Notes: generated by a model from the sequence alone, not told the origin. Shown: positions 1 through 6,150, numbered from the stretch's first letter. The stretch is 6,891 nucleotides of DNA from Pseudomonadota bacterium (GCA_022567775.1 JADFGH010000120.1:1-6891), one strand, 5' to 3'. Program-made: numbers and translations.

Positions 1-1112
1 CCAAACAGAATACGGGCACCATGGAAATACTTCACCGCTGCGGCGCTTGAGGGCATATTCGCGCCTTCCGACACCGCGCGCAAGCCGTTGCCGACCAATG
101 TTTTGGCGTCGTCGAGATCAAGCTCGTTTTGTGTTGCGCAGGGAAACGCGAAATTGCACGGAACGATCCACGGCTTTGCCGCACCAGCGTGATACTCGGC
201 ACCGCTGAATTTCTCCGCGTACTCCTCGATGCGACCTCGGCGGTTAGTTTTCAAGTCCTTAATGAATTCTAGTTTTTCCTCGTCGATACCATCCTTGTCG
301 TAAATGAATCCCGACGAGTCGCTCGCGGTTACCGGCTTGCCTTTAAAGTGCAGAATTTTTTCGATCGCATGTTGAGCGACATTACCTGACCCCGAAACGA
401 GGCATGTAGCACCCTCGATGTCTAAGTCCAGCCGATCGAGCATTGCCTGCATGAAGTATACGGCTCCGTACCCGGTGGCTTCCGTCCGTATCGGGCTGCC
501 GCCAAACTCCATGCCTTTGCCTGTCAACACGCCAACGAAACGATTGGTAATTCTTTTGAATTGGCCAAACAGATAGCCAATTTCTCTGCCGCTGACCCCG
601 ATGTCACCAGCAGGAACATCTGTGTCTTCACCAATATGCCGGTACAGCTCAATCATGAACGCCTGGCAAAAGCGCATGACCTCGAACTCGCTCTTGCCCT
701 TCGGATTGAAATTTGCTCCGCCCTTGGCACCACCCATGGGTAAGCCAGTCAGCGCATTTTTGAACGTTTGTTCGAAGGCCAGGAATTTTAGAACGCTTTG
801 GTTTACAGATGGATGAAAGCGGAGTCCGCCCTTGAACGGCCCTATCGAATTATTGTGTTGAATCCGATAGCCACGATTGACGCGGATATGGCCATCGTCG
901 TCCTGCCAGGTAACCCTGAACGATACGACGCGTTCCGGCTCGGCTATGCGCTCCAGCAACTGAAGATCATTGTAATGAGGGTGTTTCTCGATATACGGCA
1001 GCACATTGGCAGCAACCTCCGCTACTGCCTGAATGAATTCGGGCTGGCCTGGATTGCGTTTTTCTACGCCTGCAATGAACTCAGGGAGCGTTGGGACGTT
1101 TTCTCGGGACAT
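1..1112 (-). CDS. gdhA: NADP-specific glutamate dehydrogenase, C-terminus beyond left edge
   Basis: Cytosolic enzyme that makes L-glutamate from 2-oxoglutarate and ammonia with NADPH. I translated the minus strand by eye: 370 codons are open to the window edge, against about 447 in the E. coli family, so roughly the last 75 residues are missing. Seen: GPFKGG (about 91-96) and PMGGAKGG (125-132) with the catalytic Lys130, PAGDIGV (168-173) with Asp170, the TGKG-FGGS substrate-loop region (198-206), the Rossmann turn SGSGNVA (240-246), ASDSSG (263-268) typical of NADP-type enzymes, PCATQNELD (324-332) and SEGANMP (348-354). The start at 1112 has AAGGA-like pairing about 10 nt upstream and gives the expected N-terminus. 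No catalytic residue is lost in the visible part. It is separated from the upstream hydrolase by 317 bp, so it probably has its own promoter. Family assignment is secure. Confidence 0.96.
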   Translation of the reverse strand, partial: MSRENVPTLPEFIAGVEKRNPGQPEFIQAVAEVAANVLPYIEKHPHYNDLQLLERIAEPERVVSFRVTWQDDDGHIRVNRGYRIQHNNSIGPFKGGLRFHPSVNQSVLKFLAFEQTFKNALTGLPMGGAKGGANFNPKGKSEFEVMRFCQAFMIELYRHIGEDTDVPAGDIGVSGREIGYLFGQFKRITNRFVGVLTGKGMEFGGSPIRTEATGYGAVYFMQAMLDRLDLDIEGATCLVSGSGNVAQHAIEKILHFKGKPVTASDSSGFIYDKDGIDEEKLEFIKDLKTNRRGRIEEYAEKFSGAEYHAGAAKPWIVPCNFAFPCATQNELDLDDAKTLVGNGLRAVSEGANMPSSAAAVKYFHGARILF

Positions 1113-1334
1113 CGGTGCGGTATCCTTTTGCGCCTGTTCGTTTTATTGGCAGCAGAGGTGACCGTAATAACGAAAATATCATGCAGTTAATGCCGGCGCT
1201 GGAGCGGCTACTTCACGATTCTATATTAATTTCGGAGGGATCATCAGGAAACTACTGTTGTTATTCTAAGTTACTCTTCAACATTACGAGCGTTGTCAGG
1301 TTCCGGCCTGGTCAAAGTCTAAGATTTCATCGTC

Positions 1335-1402
1335 AAAAAGCAATCAGGCCACCCTATGTCGTTGGATATTGGCTGAAATTATCCTGGCAGTTGCTGATTG
1401 CT
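1335..1402 (-). terminator. Possible weak terminator after the hydrolase gene
   Basis: A perfect 9-bp inverted repeat (AGCAATCAG at 1339-1347 and CTGATTGCT at 1394-1402) is followed on the minus strand by five T residues (1339-1335). It lies 28 bp past the hydrolase stop. The 46-nt loop is far longer than in ordinary intrinsic terminators, so it may act only with additional folding of the loop, or may be chance. Confidence 0.25.
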
Positions 1403-1403
1403 C

Positions 1404-1415
1404 GCCTGCCGGGCG
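1404..1415. repeat. REP-core remnant
   Basis: Twelve bases, GCCTGCCGGGCG, are identical to the core of the plus-strand REP elements at 4993 and 5136. The GTAG head is absent, so this is at best a decayed copy sitting just past the hydrolase stop codon. A match this short could also be coincidence. Confidence 0.3.
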
Positions 1416-1429
1416 CAGATATGTGCGGC

Positions 1430-2233
1430 TCAGTCCACTTCGGCTAAATCGATGATCTGCGACCAGTGTCGTTGCCAGCCCGTTGCGTGCGAGCAGGACT
1501 TGACAATATGTCGCACCGCGCGCTCCCGAGCCGCAAAATAATCGTCGGTGATCGAGGGTGGAACATTGAGATCGTCGTGGCACTGCCAATGTACTTCGCT
1601 GACCTCGCCATGCCGGATTGCCGCTGGCATCAGCGGCGACAGATCGTCGAGCGGAGAATACCCGTGATAATCGGCCCAGGCTTGCGGGTCGAGATTGCCG
1701 GCAATGGTCGACAATGCGACCAGGTGGTCGGTACATGCGCTCATCCCGATAACAATGGCGCCACCGCCGGAGTAGCCAATAAGCTGGACAGTTTCTGCGC
1801 CAAGCTGCCGGGATAGCTGGTTTGCAGCGGTGCACATGCTGTCTACGACAACCCGGCTGTATCGATCGAAGGTCCACCATCTCTGGTCACATGCCTGGTC
1901 CGTCGCGGAACCAAAATAGCAGGGCCGTCCCAGGTAAACGGCAGGGTGTGTCGCGTCGTGCATCAGGCGCAATAACACGGGGTTGGCCGGCGTGGGGTCC
2001 ACAGCGACGCGTCTCTCGTAGATCCACGGCCCGCCATCACCCTCCACATAAATGCGCAGATGGGATCCTTGCTCTCCGTTCCAAAGGACGAGATGCCGAA
2101 ATCGTCCGCCATCAATCCGGCGGGATTCGAGGTCCCCTTCGATGGCCAGCTTTTGCCAGGCCGGTCGCAAGACACAAGCCGACATTTGCAGCAGACAACA
2201 AACGGCAACAAGCATGAAAGGAAAACGTTGCAT
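1430..2233 (-). CDS. Putative lipoprotein with alpha/beta-hydrolase fold
   Basis: 267-residue protein, probably lipid-anchored and facing the periplasm. The N-terminus is a lipoprotein signal: Met-Gln-Arg, a hydrophobic stretch, then lipobox MSAC with Cys20. Residue +2 is Val, not Asp, which under the Lol rule favours the outer membrane. The hydrolase part has EGDGGPW (64-70), LGRPCYF (101-107) and CDQRWWT (115-121), the nucleophile elbow GYSGGG (153-158, Ser155), AGNLD (178-182), an Asp221 followed by VPP, and His249 in SHATGW. By comparison with the family these give a Ser155-Asp221-His249 triad. Cys105 and Cys115 could form a disulfide. Substrate is unknown; esterase or lipase-like activity is inference. 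I chose the ATG at 2233 because longer starts (TTG 2293, ATG 2281) would translate a REP element and bury the signal peptide. However, no good Shine-Dalgarno precedes 2233. Confidence 0.85.
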   Translation of the reverse strand: MQRFPFMLVAVCCLLQMSACVLRPAWQKLAIEGDLESRRIDGGRFRHLVLWNGEQGSHLRIYVEGDGGPWIYERRVAVDPTPANPVLLRLMHDATHPAVYLGRPCYFGSATDQACDQRWWTFDRYSRVVVDSMCTAANQLSRQLGAETVQLIGYSGGGAIVIGMSACTDHLVALSTIAGNLDPQAWADYHGYSPLDDLSPLMPAAIRHGEVSEVHWQCHDDLNVPPSITDDYFAARERAVRHIVKSCSHATGWQRHWSQIIDLAEVD

Positions 2234-2238
2234 AAACG

Positions 2239-2266
2239 TCGATCGCCCGCTGGGGCGGGCTCCTAC
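2239..2266 (-). repeat. GTAG-type REP element (minus orientation)
   Basis: On the minus strand this reads GTAGGAG, then CCCGCCCCAGCGGGCGAT: the GTAG head followed by a GC hairpin (CCCGC, loop CCCA, GCGGG). It shares head, loop and layout with the copies in the 4926-5285 array. It sits immediately upstream of the hydrolase lipoprotein start and forms an inverted pair with the copy at 2314-2340. Confidence 0.85.
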
Positions 2267-2313
2267 GAGAATCTTGCTCATTCGCGCGTCCAAAAATTAT
2301 CGGAACGATGCGC

Positions 2314-2340
2314 ATGAACACGCCCCAGCGGGCGCATGAG
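2314..2340 (+). repeat. Degenerate REP element, inverted partner
   Basis: The 14-bp core CGCCCCAGCGGGCG at 2321-2334 is the exact reverse complement of 2244-2257 in the neighbouring REP. The GTAG head has decayed. With the 2239-2266 copy it makes a BIME-like inverted pair. It ends 2 bp before the kinase stop codon and fills most of the kinase-hydrolase gap. Such paired hairpins may protect the upstream mRNA 3' end or reduce read-through. Confidence 0.75.
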
Positions 2341-2342
2341 CA

Positions 2343-4169
2343 CTATTGGCTGACACAAGCCGCCGGCGCGCTGTTACATATGCTGACCTGCAACCGCAGC
2401 ACGGTACTGCTATCTGGAATCAGAGCTTCGGCCTTGCGCGCTAGCGTAATAGCCTGTTGGTAGGCCTCTTCACCTTCCAACGCGCGCGCCTTTGCAAGGA
2501 ATACCTCGAAGACTCGCTGCCTGAGTTCCAGTGCCGCCTCATACCCTGGATCAACTTGCAGTACGGCGTCCGCCAGTTGCGTCACATTGTTCGGGCCATC
2601 GCTCAGCAAATAGATAAGATCGTCTGCACTCATCTCGTCGCTAACAGATTCGAATTGATACCTGGCAAGGCTGAGCAAGCCATCAACCTCGTCCAGCTGT
2701 TCCGCCGTCAGTGCAGGCCGCACTGCCGGAGTCGTCACGAATGGCGCCTGCAGTCGCCCGCGGTCATCCATTGTCCGTTGCTCGACGGCTCTCTCGTAGA
2801 AGCTCAAACTGACAGGGACGATTATGATGATGGCCAGTATGGCTAGCACGGCCGCAACGCGGTGCCTTTTTCGAACCACGGATTGTGGTTCCAGCAAGGT
2901 GCGGAATTGCTTGACCGACTTGATGCGGTCGCCGCGTTGAAACTCGAGGCCTCCCGATAAGGCCGACCACTGCCCGCGCGACAGGGAATCGATTCTCTCC
3001 GGAATCAGCTCATCTTCAGATGCTCTTTTTGCCGATTTGCCTTTGAACGGGTGGACGCCGGTCAAAAGCATATATGACACACAAGAGAGTGCGTAGATAT
3101 CGTCGCGCGGATCGGGTGTGTCCTGAAACCACATTTCGAGCGAGGCATACGCGGGCGTGAGACTGCCGAGGCGTTTGCCAGGGTCGAATGTCGTTTGCTC
3201 GGAGTCCGGCACGTTGGCCAGCGGGATCGGCCGGGCTATCCCCAAGTCCAGCACCTTCACCGTACCGTCGTCACAGATGAAAATGTTCGCCGGTTTGATG
3301 TCGGAGTGCACGATGCCTTTCATGTGGCCGTATTCCAGCGCATTACATACGCCCTCGATGATCGGCCACGCCTTATCGAAATGCAGACCACCCCAATAAT
3401 CCGTCTTGAGCAATTCGTCCAGCGGCTTACCTTCCAGCAACTCCATGGTCAGGTAAAGATGCGGACCATCGCGGAAAAAATCGTGAACGTTGATGACATT
3501 CGGGTGCGACAGTGTCTGCGCCCGTTTGGCTTCCCGTTGCATCGCGATCATTGAATCAGGATGATGTTTGAATTCATCGCTGAGTATTTTCAGCGCGATA
3601 TGCGGATCGCGATCCTGGGCCTCCGCTCGCAGCCTGTCACGCGCCTTGAAGACCTGCCCCATACCGCCGCTGCCGAGTTGCGATTGCAATTCGTAGCGTC
3701 CACCGATCAGGGAACCCACTTTCAGGACGGCGTCGACTTTGCCTGTATGGACCTCGATTGTCAGCTCATCTTGCGGCTCGCCCGGATTGCTGACAGAACG
3801 CGAACCGATGGCCGTACTTCCGGGCTCAATGACCAGGGTTTTTATCCTGGCTCCCGGGGCCGGCTCATCATCTGCGGGTCGCGAATCCTTATGCTGCGCG
3901 AGACTTTTGTCCAGCCTGTCGAATATTCCCGAGTCCGCCGGATCCGCTTCGAAAAAGGCCGCGGCCATATGGGATGCCAGTTCACTCTTGAGCGCTGTGC
4001 AGACGGTCGCAGACAGACGGCCGTCCTTTTCCCCGGCATCAAGCCAGGCTTCCGCCGACATCGGCAGGTCGGAGTCGTCTTGCAGGAGCAACGCGAACTC
4101 CTGTTTTAGTTCATCAAGCCCGATCTCTCCTGCGAGAAACCTGTTCAACAGTATCTGTAGTTCCGTCAT
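2343..4169 (-). CDS. Transmembrane Ser/Thr protein kinase (PknB/PpkA-like, non-RD)
   Basis: 608-residue eukaryotic-type kinase. Residues 1-95 are a helical N-terminal region of unknown role and 96-150 a polar linker. The kinase domain is about 152-427: glycine loop GSGGMGQV (166-173), catalytic Lys194 in ALKIL, alpha-C Glu213, catalytic loop HSDIKPAN (288-295, Asp290, Lys292, Asn295), metal-binding DLG (308-310), and TPAYASLE (338-345) in place of the usual APE segment. All phosphotransfer residues are present, but HRD is HSD (non-RD) and DFG is DLG. One transmembrane helix (about 438-457) is followed by a roughly 150-residue likely periplasmic part with TPR-like helices (about 490-590) and two Cys near the end (598, 605). 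AAAGAG lies 10 nt before the ATG. It starts 39 bp after the FHA gene, so the two are probably one operon. The substrate is not evident. PpkA of type VI secretion is the nearest named parallel, but no T6SS gene is visible. Confidence 0.93.
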   Translation of the reverse strand: MTELQILLNRFLAGEIGLDELKQEFALLLQDDSDLPMSAEAWLDAGEKDGRLSATVCTALKSELASHMAAAFFEADPADSGIFDRLDKSLAQHKDSRPADDEPAPGARIKTLVIEPGSTAIGSRSVSNPGEPQDELTIEVHTGKVDAVLKVGSLIGGRYELQSQLGSGGMGQVFKARDRLRAEAQDRDPHIALKILSDEFKHHPDSMIAMQREAKRAQTLSHPNVINVHDFFRDGPHLYLTMELLEGKPLDELLKTDYWGGLHFDKAWPIIEGVCNALEYGHMKGIVHSDIKPANIFICDDGTVKVLDLGIARPIPLANVPDSEQTTFDPGKRLGSLTPAYASLEMWFQDTPDPRDDIYALSCVSYMLLTGVHPFKGKSAKRASEDELIPERIDSLSRGQWSALSGGLEFQRGDRIKSVKQFRTLLEPQSVVRKRHRVAAVLAILAIIIIVPVSLSFYERAVEQRTMDDRGRLQAPFVTTPAVRPALTAEQLDEVDGLLSLARYQFESVSDEMSADDLIYLLSDGPNNVTQLADAVLQVDPGYEAALELRQRVFEVFLAKARALEGEEAYQQAITLARKAEALIPDSSTVLRLQVSICNSAPAACVSQ

Positions 4170-4208
4170 AGGCGTGACACTCTTTCGCTACGCGGAATCC
4201 GCCATCTA

Positions 4209-4868
4209 TCAGCGCGTACTTGCGCTCTGGGCGGTGTCATCGGCCACGCGGACAAGCAAGTGAACTTTCGGTCCATGTCTGTCCATCGAGACCTCAACCT
4301 CAGGGTCAACCTTTATCTCATCGATAGACTGCCCGTTGACATATGATCCATTCAGGCTGCCCAGGTCCTTCACATGCCACTTATCATTAACCGGGTACAC
4401 CCGGAGGTGGCGCCTGCTGATTCGGTCATCCTTCATACGCACGTCTACCCGATAATCCCGGCCAATAATAAACGCCGAATGAAACTCCTGTTCACATAAT
4501 TCGCCGTCTTTGTTTCTCCAGGACGCGAACATGACGCCAAGCGCCGCATTGTGCTGATGCGTCGATCCCCTGGTGCGACCGCTTGATCGCAACGTGGTGT
4601 CTCGTCGGCCGGCGACGATGTCCGCGGGATCGCGCAGGAATCCTTTAAGCGTCAGGTCGTACCGCCAGGCCAAAAACGCGACGAGCGGGGTGGCGGCGAC
4701 AGTAATCGCAAGGAATACCCTGATCGCCCATTCAGGCAGTCCAACAGCCGGCAACAGGTCGACCAGCCCCTGCGCGAGTAACCAGACAATGACGATGTAC
4801 GCCGCAAGTGCCCGAATGACACCTCTGCGGCGCAATTCGCTCATCAGCTTGGGTTTTTTGCCTGGCAT
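4209..4868 (-). CDS. Membrane-anchored FHA-domain protein
   Basis: 219 residues from the ATG at 4868. The N-terminal module (SELRRRGVIR, hydrophobic helix about 17-38, LPEW, second helix about 49-67, then WRYDLT) is a two-pass anchor. I recognise this module from gammaproteobacterial signalling proteins, where it is joined to varied cytoplasmic domains. A basic Ser/Thr-rich linker (80-108) leads to an FHA domain at about 112-208 with the phosphothreonine-pocket residues in place: Gly136-Arg137, Ser151, His154 (SRRH) and Asn173-Gly174 (SLNGSYVNG). The role is to bind phosphothreonine, most plausibly on the adjacent kinase or its targets; that partnership is inferred from operon order. A longer reading frame from 4982 would start inside REP DNA and is rejected. 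The ATG at 4844 is an alternative start directly before the conserved anchor. Neither start has a clear ribosome-binding site. Confidence 0.9.
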   Translation of the reverse strand: MPGKKPKLMSELRRRGVIRALAAYIVIVWLLAQGLVDLLPAVGLPEWAIRVFLAITVAATPLVAFLAWRYDLTLKGFLRDPADIVAGRRDTTLRSSGRTRGSTHQHNAALGVMFASWRNKDGELCEQEFHSAFIIGRDYRVDVRMKDDRISRRHLRVYPVNDKWHVKDLGSLNGSYVNGQSIDEIKVDPEVEVSMDRHGPKVHLLVRVADDTAQSASTR

Positions 4869-4875
4869 GCGCTGA

Positions 4876-4881
4876 ATTATA
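4876..4881 (-). promoter_or_regulatory. -10 box for the FHA-kinase operon
   Basis: A perfect TATAAT on the minus strand lies 7 nt before the ATG at 4868, which places the expected transcription start at or one base from that ATG. I see no good -35 hexamer at 16-18 bp, so an activator or an imperfect -35 would be needed. The arrangement predicts a leaderless mRNA or a 24-nt leader if translation starts at 4844. Confidence 0.5.
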
Positions 4882-4992
4882 TCGTTTTTATTCCGCCAGT
4901 TTCCTGATGACGGGCGTTTGTTGGGAACCGCAATCGCTCGCTGGGGCGAGCTCCTACAGGCGAGCTCCTGCAGGCGGGCCACGAATCATTTG

Positions 4993-5022
4993 GTAGCAGC
5001 CCGGCCTGCCGGGCGATGAATG
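4993..5022 (+). repeat. Plus-strand REP, unit 1
   Basis: GTAG head followed by the hairpin CCCGGCCTGCCGGG and GCGATGAATG. It differs from the unit-2 copy by one base in this span (GTAGCAG instead of GTAGGAG). It faces the minus-strand REPs of the array, giving BIME-like inverted pairs. Confidence 0.85.
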
Positions 5023-5135
5023 TCCGCTGCGTGTGCTTAACCTTGATCGCTCGCTGGGGCGAGCTCCTACAGGCGAGCTCCTACAGGCGAGCTCCTGCAG
5101 GCGAGCTCCTGCGACGGCTGGCCGCGAATCATTTT

Positions 5136-5165
5136 GTAGGAGCCCGGCCTGCCGGGCGATGAATG
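5136..5165 (+). repeat. Plus-strand REP, unit 2
   Basis: Complete copy: GTAGGAG, hairpin CCCGGCCTGCCGGG, then GCGATGAATG. It is followed by the same 20-bp spacer (TCCGCTGCGTGTGCTTAACC) as in unit 1. Confidence 0.88.
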
Positions 5166-5289
5166 TCCGCTGCGTGTGCTTAACCGCAATCGCTCGCTGG
5201 GGCGAGCTCCTACAGGCGAGCTCCTACAGGCGAGCTCCTACAGGCGAGCTCCTACAGGCGAGCTCTTACTGGCGAGTTCCTGCGAGACC

Positions 5290-6060
5290 TTAGTCGCGAT
5301 ACGAGGAATCGTGTCTATCCAGTTTCCGCAATAGTCCCGGCCATGCAAGATCACCACCCATGCCTTTCAACACCGCCTCGATCTGCGCCTTGATGCCACT
5401 AACAATCGCAGGATTTATCAACGTGAGCTCCGCACCACTGGACTGCGCCATCAATTGCGTCTGACAGGCAGTCTCGAGTGCATACATATAAAGAAAGGCA
5501 TCCGGGATCGTTGCGCCTACCGCGAGCAAACCATGGTTTCTCAGGATCAGGAAATTGTTACTGCCCAGGTCCGCGACCAGCCGCGGTTTCTCCTCCTCAT
5601 TCAATGCGATCCCCTCATAGTCGTGATAGCTGAGTGCGGAAAAAGGAAACAGTGATATTTGCGAGATGGGCAGCAGTCCGTCGGCCTGCGCAGATACGGC
5701 CACGCCTGCTTTCGTGTGTGTGTGCAGGACGCATCCCGCATCCGGGCGTGCAGCATGCACGGCGCTGTGAATCGTAAATCCGGCCGGGTTGACGAAATAC
5801 GGGGTCTCGAGGACGATCTCGCCATCCAGGTTGACCTTGACGAGACTGCTCGCGGTCATTTCCTCGAACAGTAAACCGTAGGCGTTGATAAGAAAGTGCT
5901 CGTCCGAACCAGGCACTCGTGCTGATATGTGTGTGAATATCAGGTCATCCCAGCCATGCATGGCTATCAGCCGGTAGCAGGCCGCCAGGTTCACGCGGGT
6001 CTTCCACTCCTCTTTCGACACCTGGCTTTTGACGGACAGGGCTTCTCTGGCGGTACTCAT
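5290..6060 (-). CDS. Class II aldolase/adducin-family protein
   Basis: 256 residues, the usual size for this cytosolic metal-dependent family, which includes L-fuculose-phosphate aldolase and L-ribulose-5-phosphate 4-epimerase. Seen: the N-terminal helix ending in HGWDDLIFTHISAR (35-48), an INAYGLLFEEMTASSLVKV core (58-76), IHSAVHAARPDAG (97-109), the metal motif LHTHTKAG with His113 and His115 (112-119), and RNHGLL with the third ligand His176 (174-179). Where fuculose aldolase has its catalytic Glu (PSSEWRFH), this protein reads NPAGFTIH with Gly94, so classical retro-aldol chemistry is doubtful. The subfamily is known, but its substrate is not evident to me. I chose the ATG at 6060 because GGAG lies 8 nt upstream; the ATG at 6066 would leave only 2 nt, and a GTG at 6084 is less likely. 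The REP array begins directly after the stop codon. Confidence 0.92.
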   Translation of the reverse strand: MSTAREALSVKSQVSKEEWKTRVNLAACYRLIAMHGWDDLIFTHISARVPGSDEHFLINAYGLLFEEMTASSLVKVNLDGEIVLETPYFVNPAGFTIHSAVHAARPDAGCVLHTHTKAGVAVSAQADGLLPISQISLFPFSALSYHDYEGIALNEEEKPRLVADLGSNNFLILRNHGLLAVGATIPDAFLYMYALETACQTQLMAQSSGAELTLINPAIVSGIKAQIEAVLKGMGGDLAWPGLLRKLDRHDSSYRD

Positions 6061-6093
6061 TCGCATAACTCCGGGACTGTTCACATTTCTTGC

Positions 6094-6099
6094 ATTATA
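6094..6099 (-). promoter_or_regulatory. -10 box for the aldolase-family gene
   Basis: A perfect TATAAT on the minus strand lies 33 nt upstream of the chosen ATG and leaves a short leader that contains the GGAG ribosome-binding site (6072-6069). No TTGACA-like hexamer is found at the right distance, so this is a -10 call only. Confidence 0.45.
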
Positions 6100-6114
6100 C
6101 GTCAGCGCAATCAG

Positions 6115-6144
6115 TTACAGCCGAAACGTACTTTCAGCTATATA
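6115..6144 (+). promoter_or_regulatory. Candidate sigma-70 promoter for the small RNA
   Basis: TTACAG (6115-6120), an 18-bp spacer and TATATA (6139-6144) on the plus strand. Transcription would begin near 6151. It is divergent from the aldolase-gene -10 box, and the two lie about 16 bp apart at their nearest edges. Confidence 0.4.
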
Positions 6145-6150
6145 TGAACA

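Larger units (their letters stand above)
1113..1429. other. 317-bp intergenic region upstream of gdhA
   Basis: No credible gene is visible on either strand. The stretch is more AT-rich than the flanking genes, as expected for a promoter region. On the minus strand an A/T-rich patch near 1220-1230 (reads TATAGAAT) could be a -10 element for gdhA, but I found no convincing -35 partner, so I do not call a promoter. It also holds a 9-bp inverted repeat and a piece resembling the REP core, both listed separately. The gdhA ribosome-binding site lies at about 1122-1127. Confidence 0.6.
4926..5285. repeat. Composite tandem REP array with nested 14-bp repeats
   Basis: Three tandem units begin at AACC: 4926-5038 (113 bp), 5039-5181 (143 bp) and 5182-5285 (partial). 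Each opens with a minus-strand REP whose hairpin is GCTCGCCCCAGCGAGC. Then comes a run of the 14-mer GCGAGCTCCTACAG (minus strand: CTGTAGGAGCTCGC): about 2 copies from 4946, 4 from 5059 (last one partial) and 6 from 5202 (last two diverged). Units 1 and 2 continue with a plus-strand REP and a spacer; 4983-5042 and 5126-5185 match at 58 of 60 positions. Unit 3 lacks that second half and ends 4 bp from the aldolase stop codon. The array fills the gap between the aldolase and the FHA promoter. No transposase (RAYT) is visible in the window. Confidence 0.92.

Noticed and set aside
1241..1253. TCATCAGGAAACT recurs, inverted, at 4898-4910 near the FHA promoter, like a shared operator.
   Set aside because: A single 13-bp match between two places in a 6.9-kb window is about what chance allows, and the positions and orientations relative to genes differ.
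1387..1402. TGGCAG...TTGCT-like sequence resembling a sigma-54 promoter.
   Set aside because: The spacing between the GG and GC elements is about 12 instead of 10, and it points to the plus strand where no gene follows.
3561..4109. Long plus-strand open frame of 182 codons opposite the kinase.
   Set aside because: It lies wholly antisense to a clear kinase gene with intact motifs, and its product shows no recognisable domain.
4869..4982. N-terminal extension of the FHA protein from a start at 4982.
   Set aside because: It would translate REP DNA and cross the TATAAT box; the conserved membrane anchor begins just after the starts at 4868/4844.
4926..5285. CRISPR array.
   Set aside because: The repeats are nested, unequal in length, contain half-REPs and have no unique spacers of constant size; no cas gene is present.
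5033..5293. Plus-strand frame of 86 codons with repeated GELLQASSY-type peptide.
   Set aside because: It is the REP array read as protein; the periodicity comes from the 14-bp DNA repeat and there is no ribosome-binding site.
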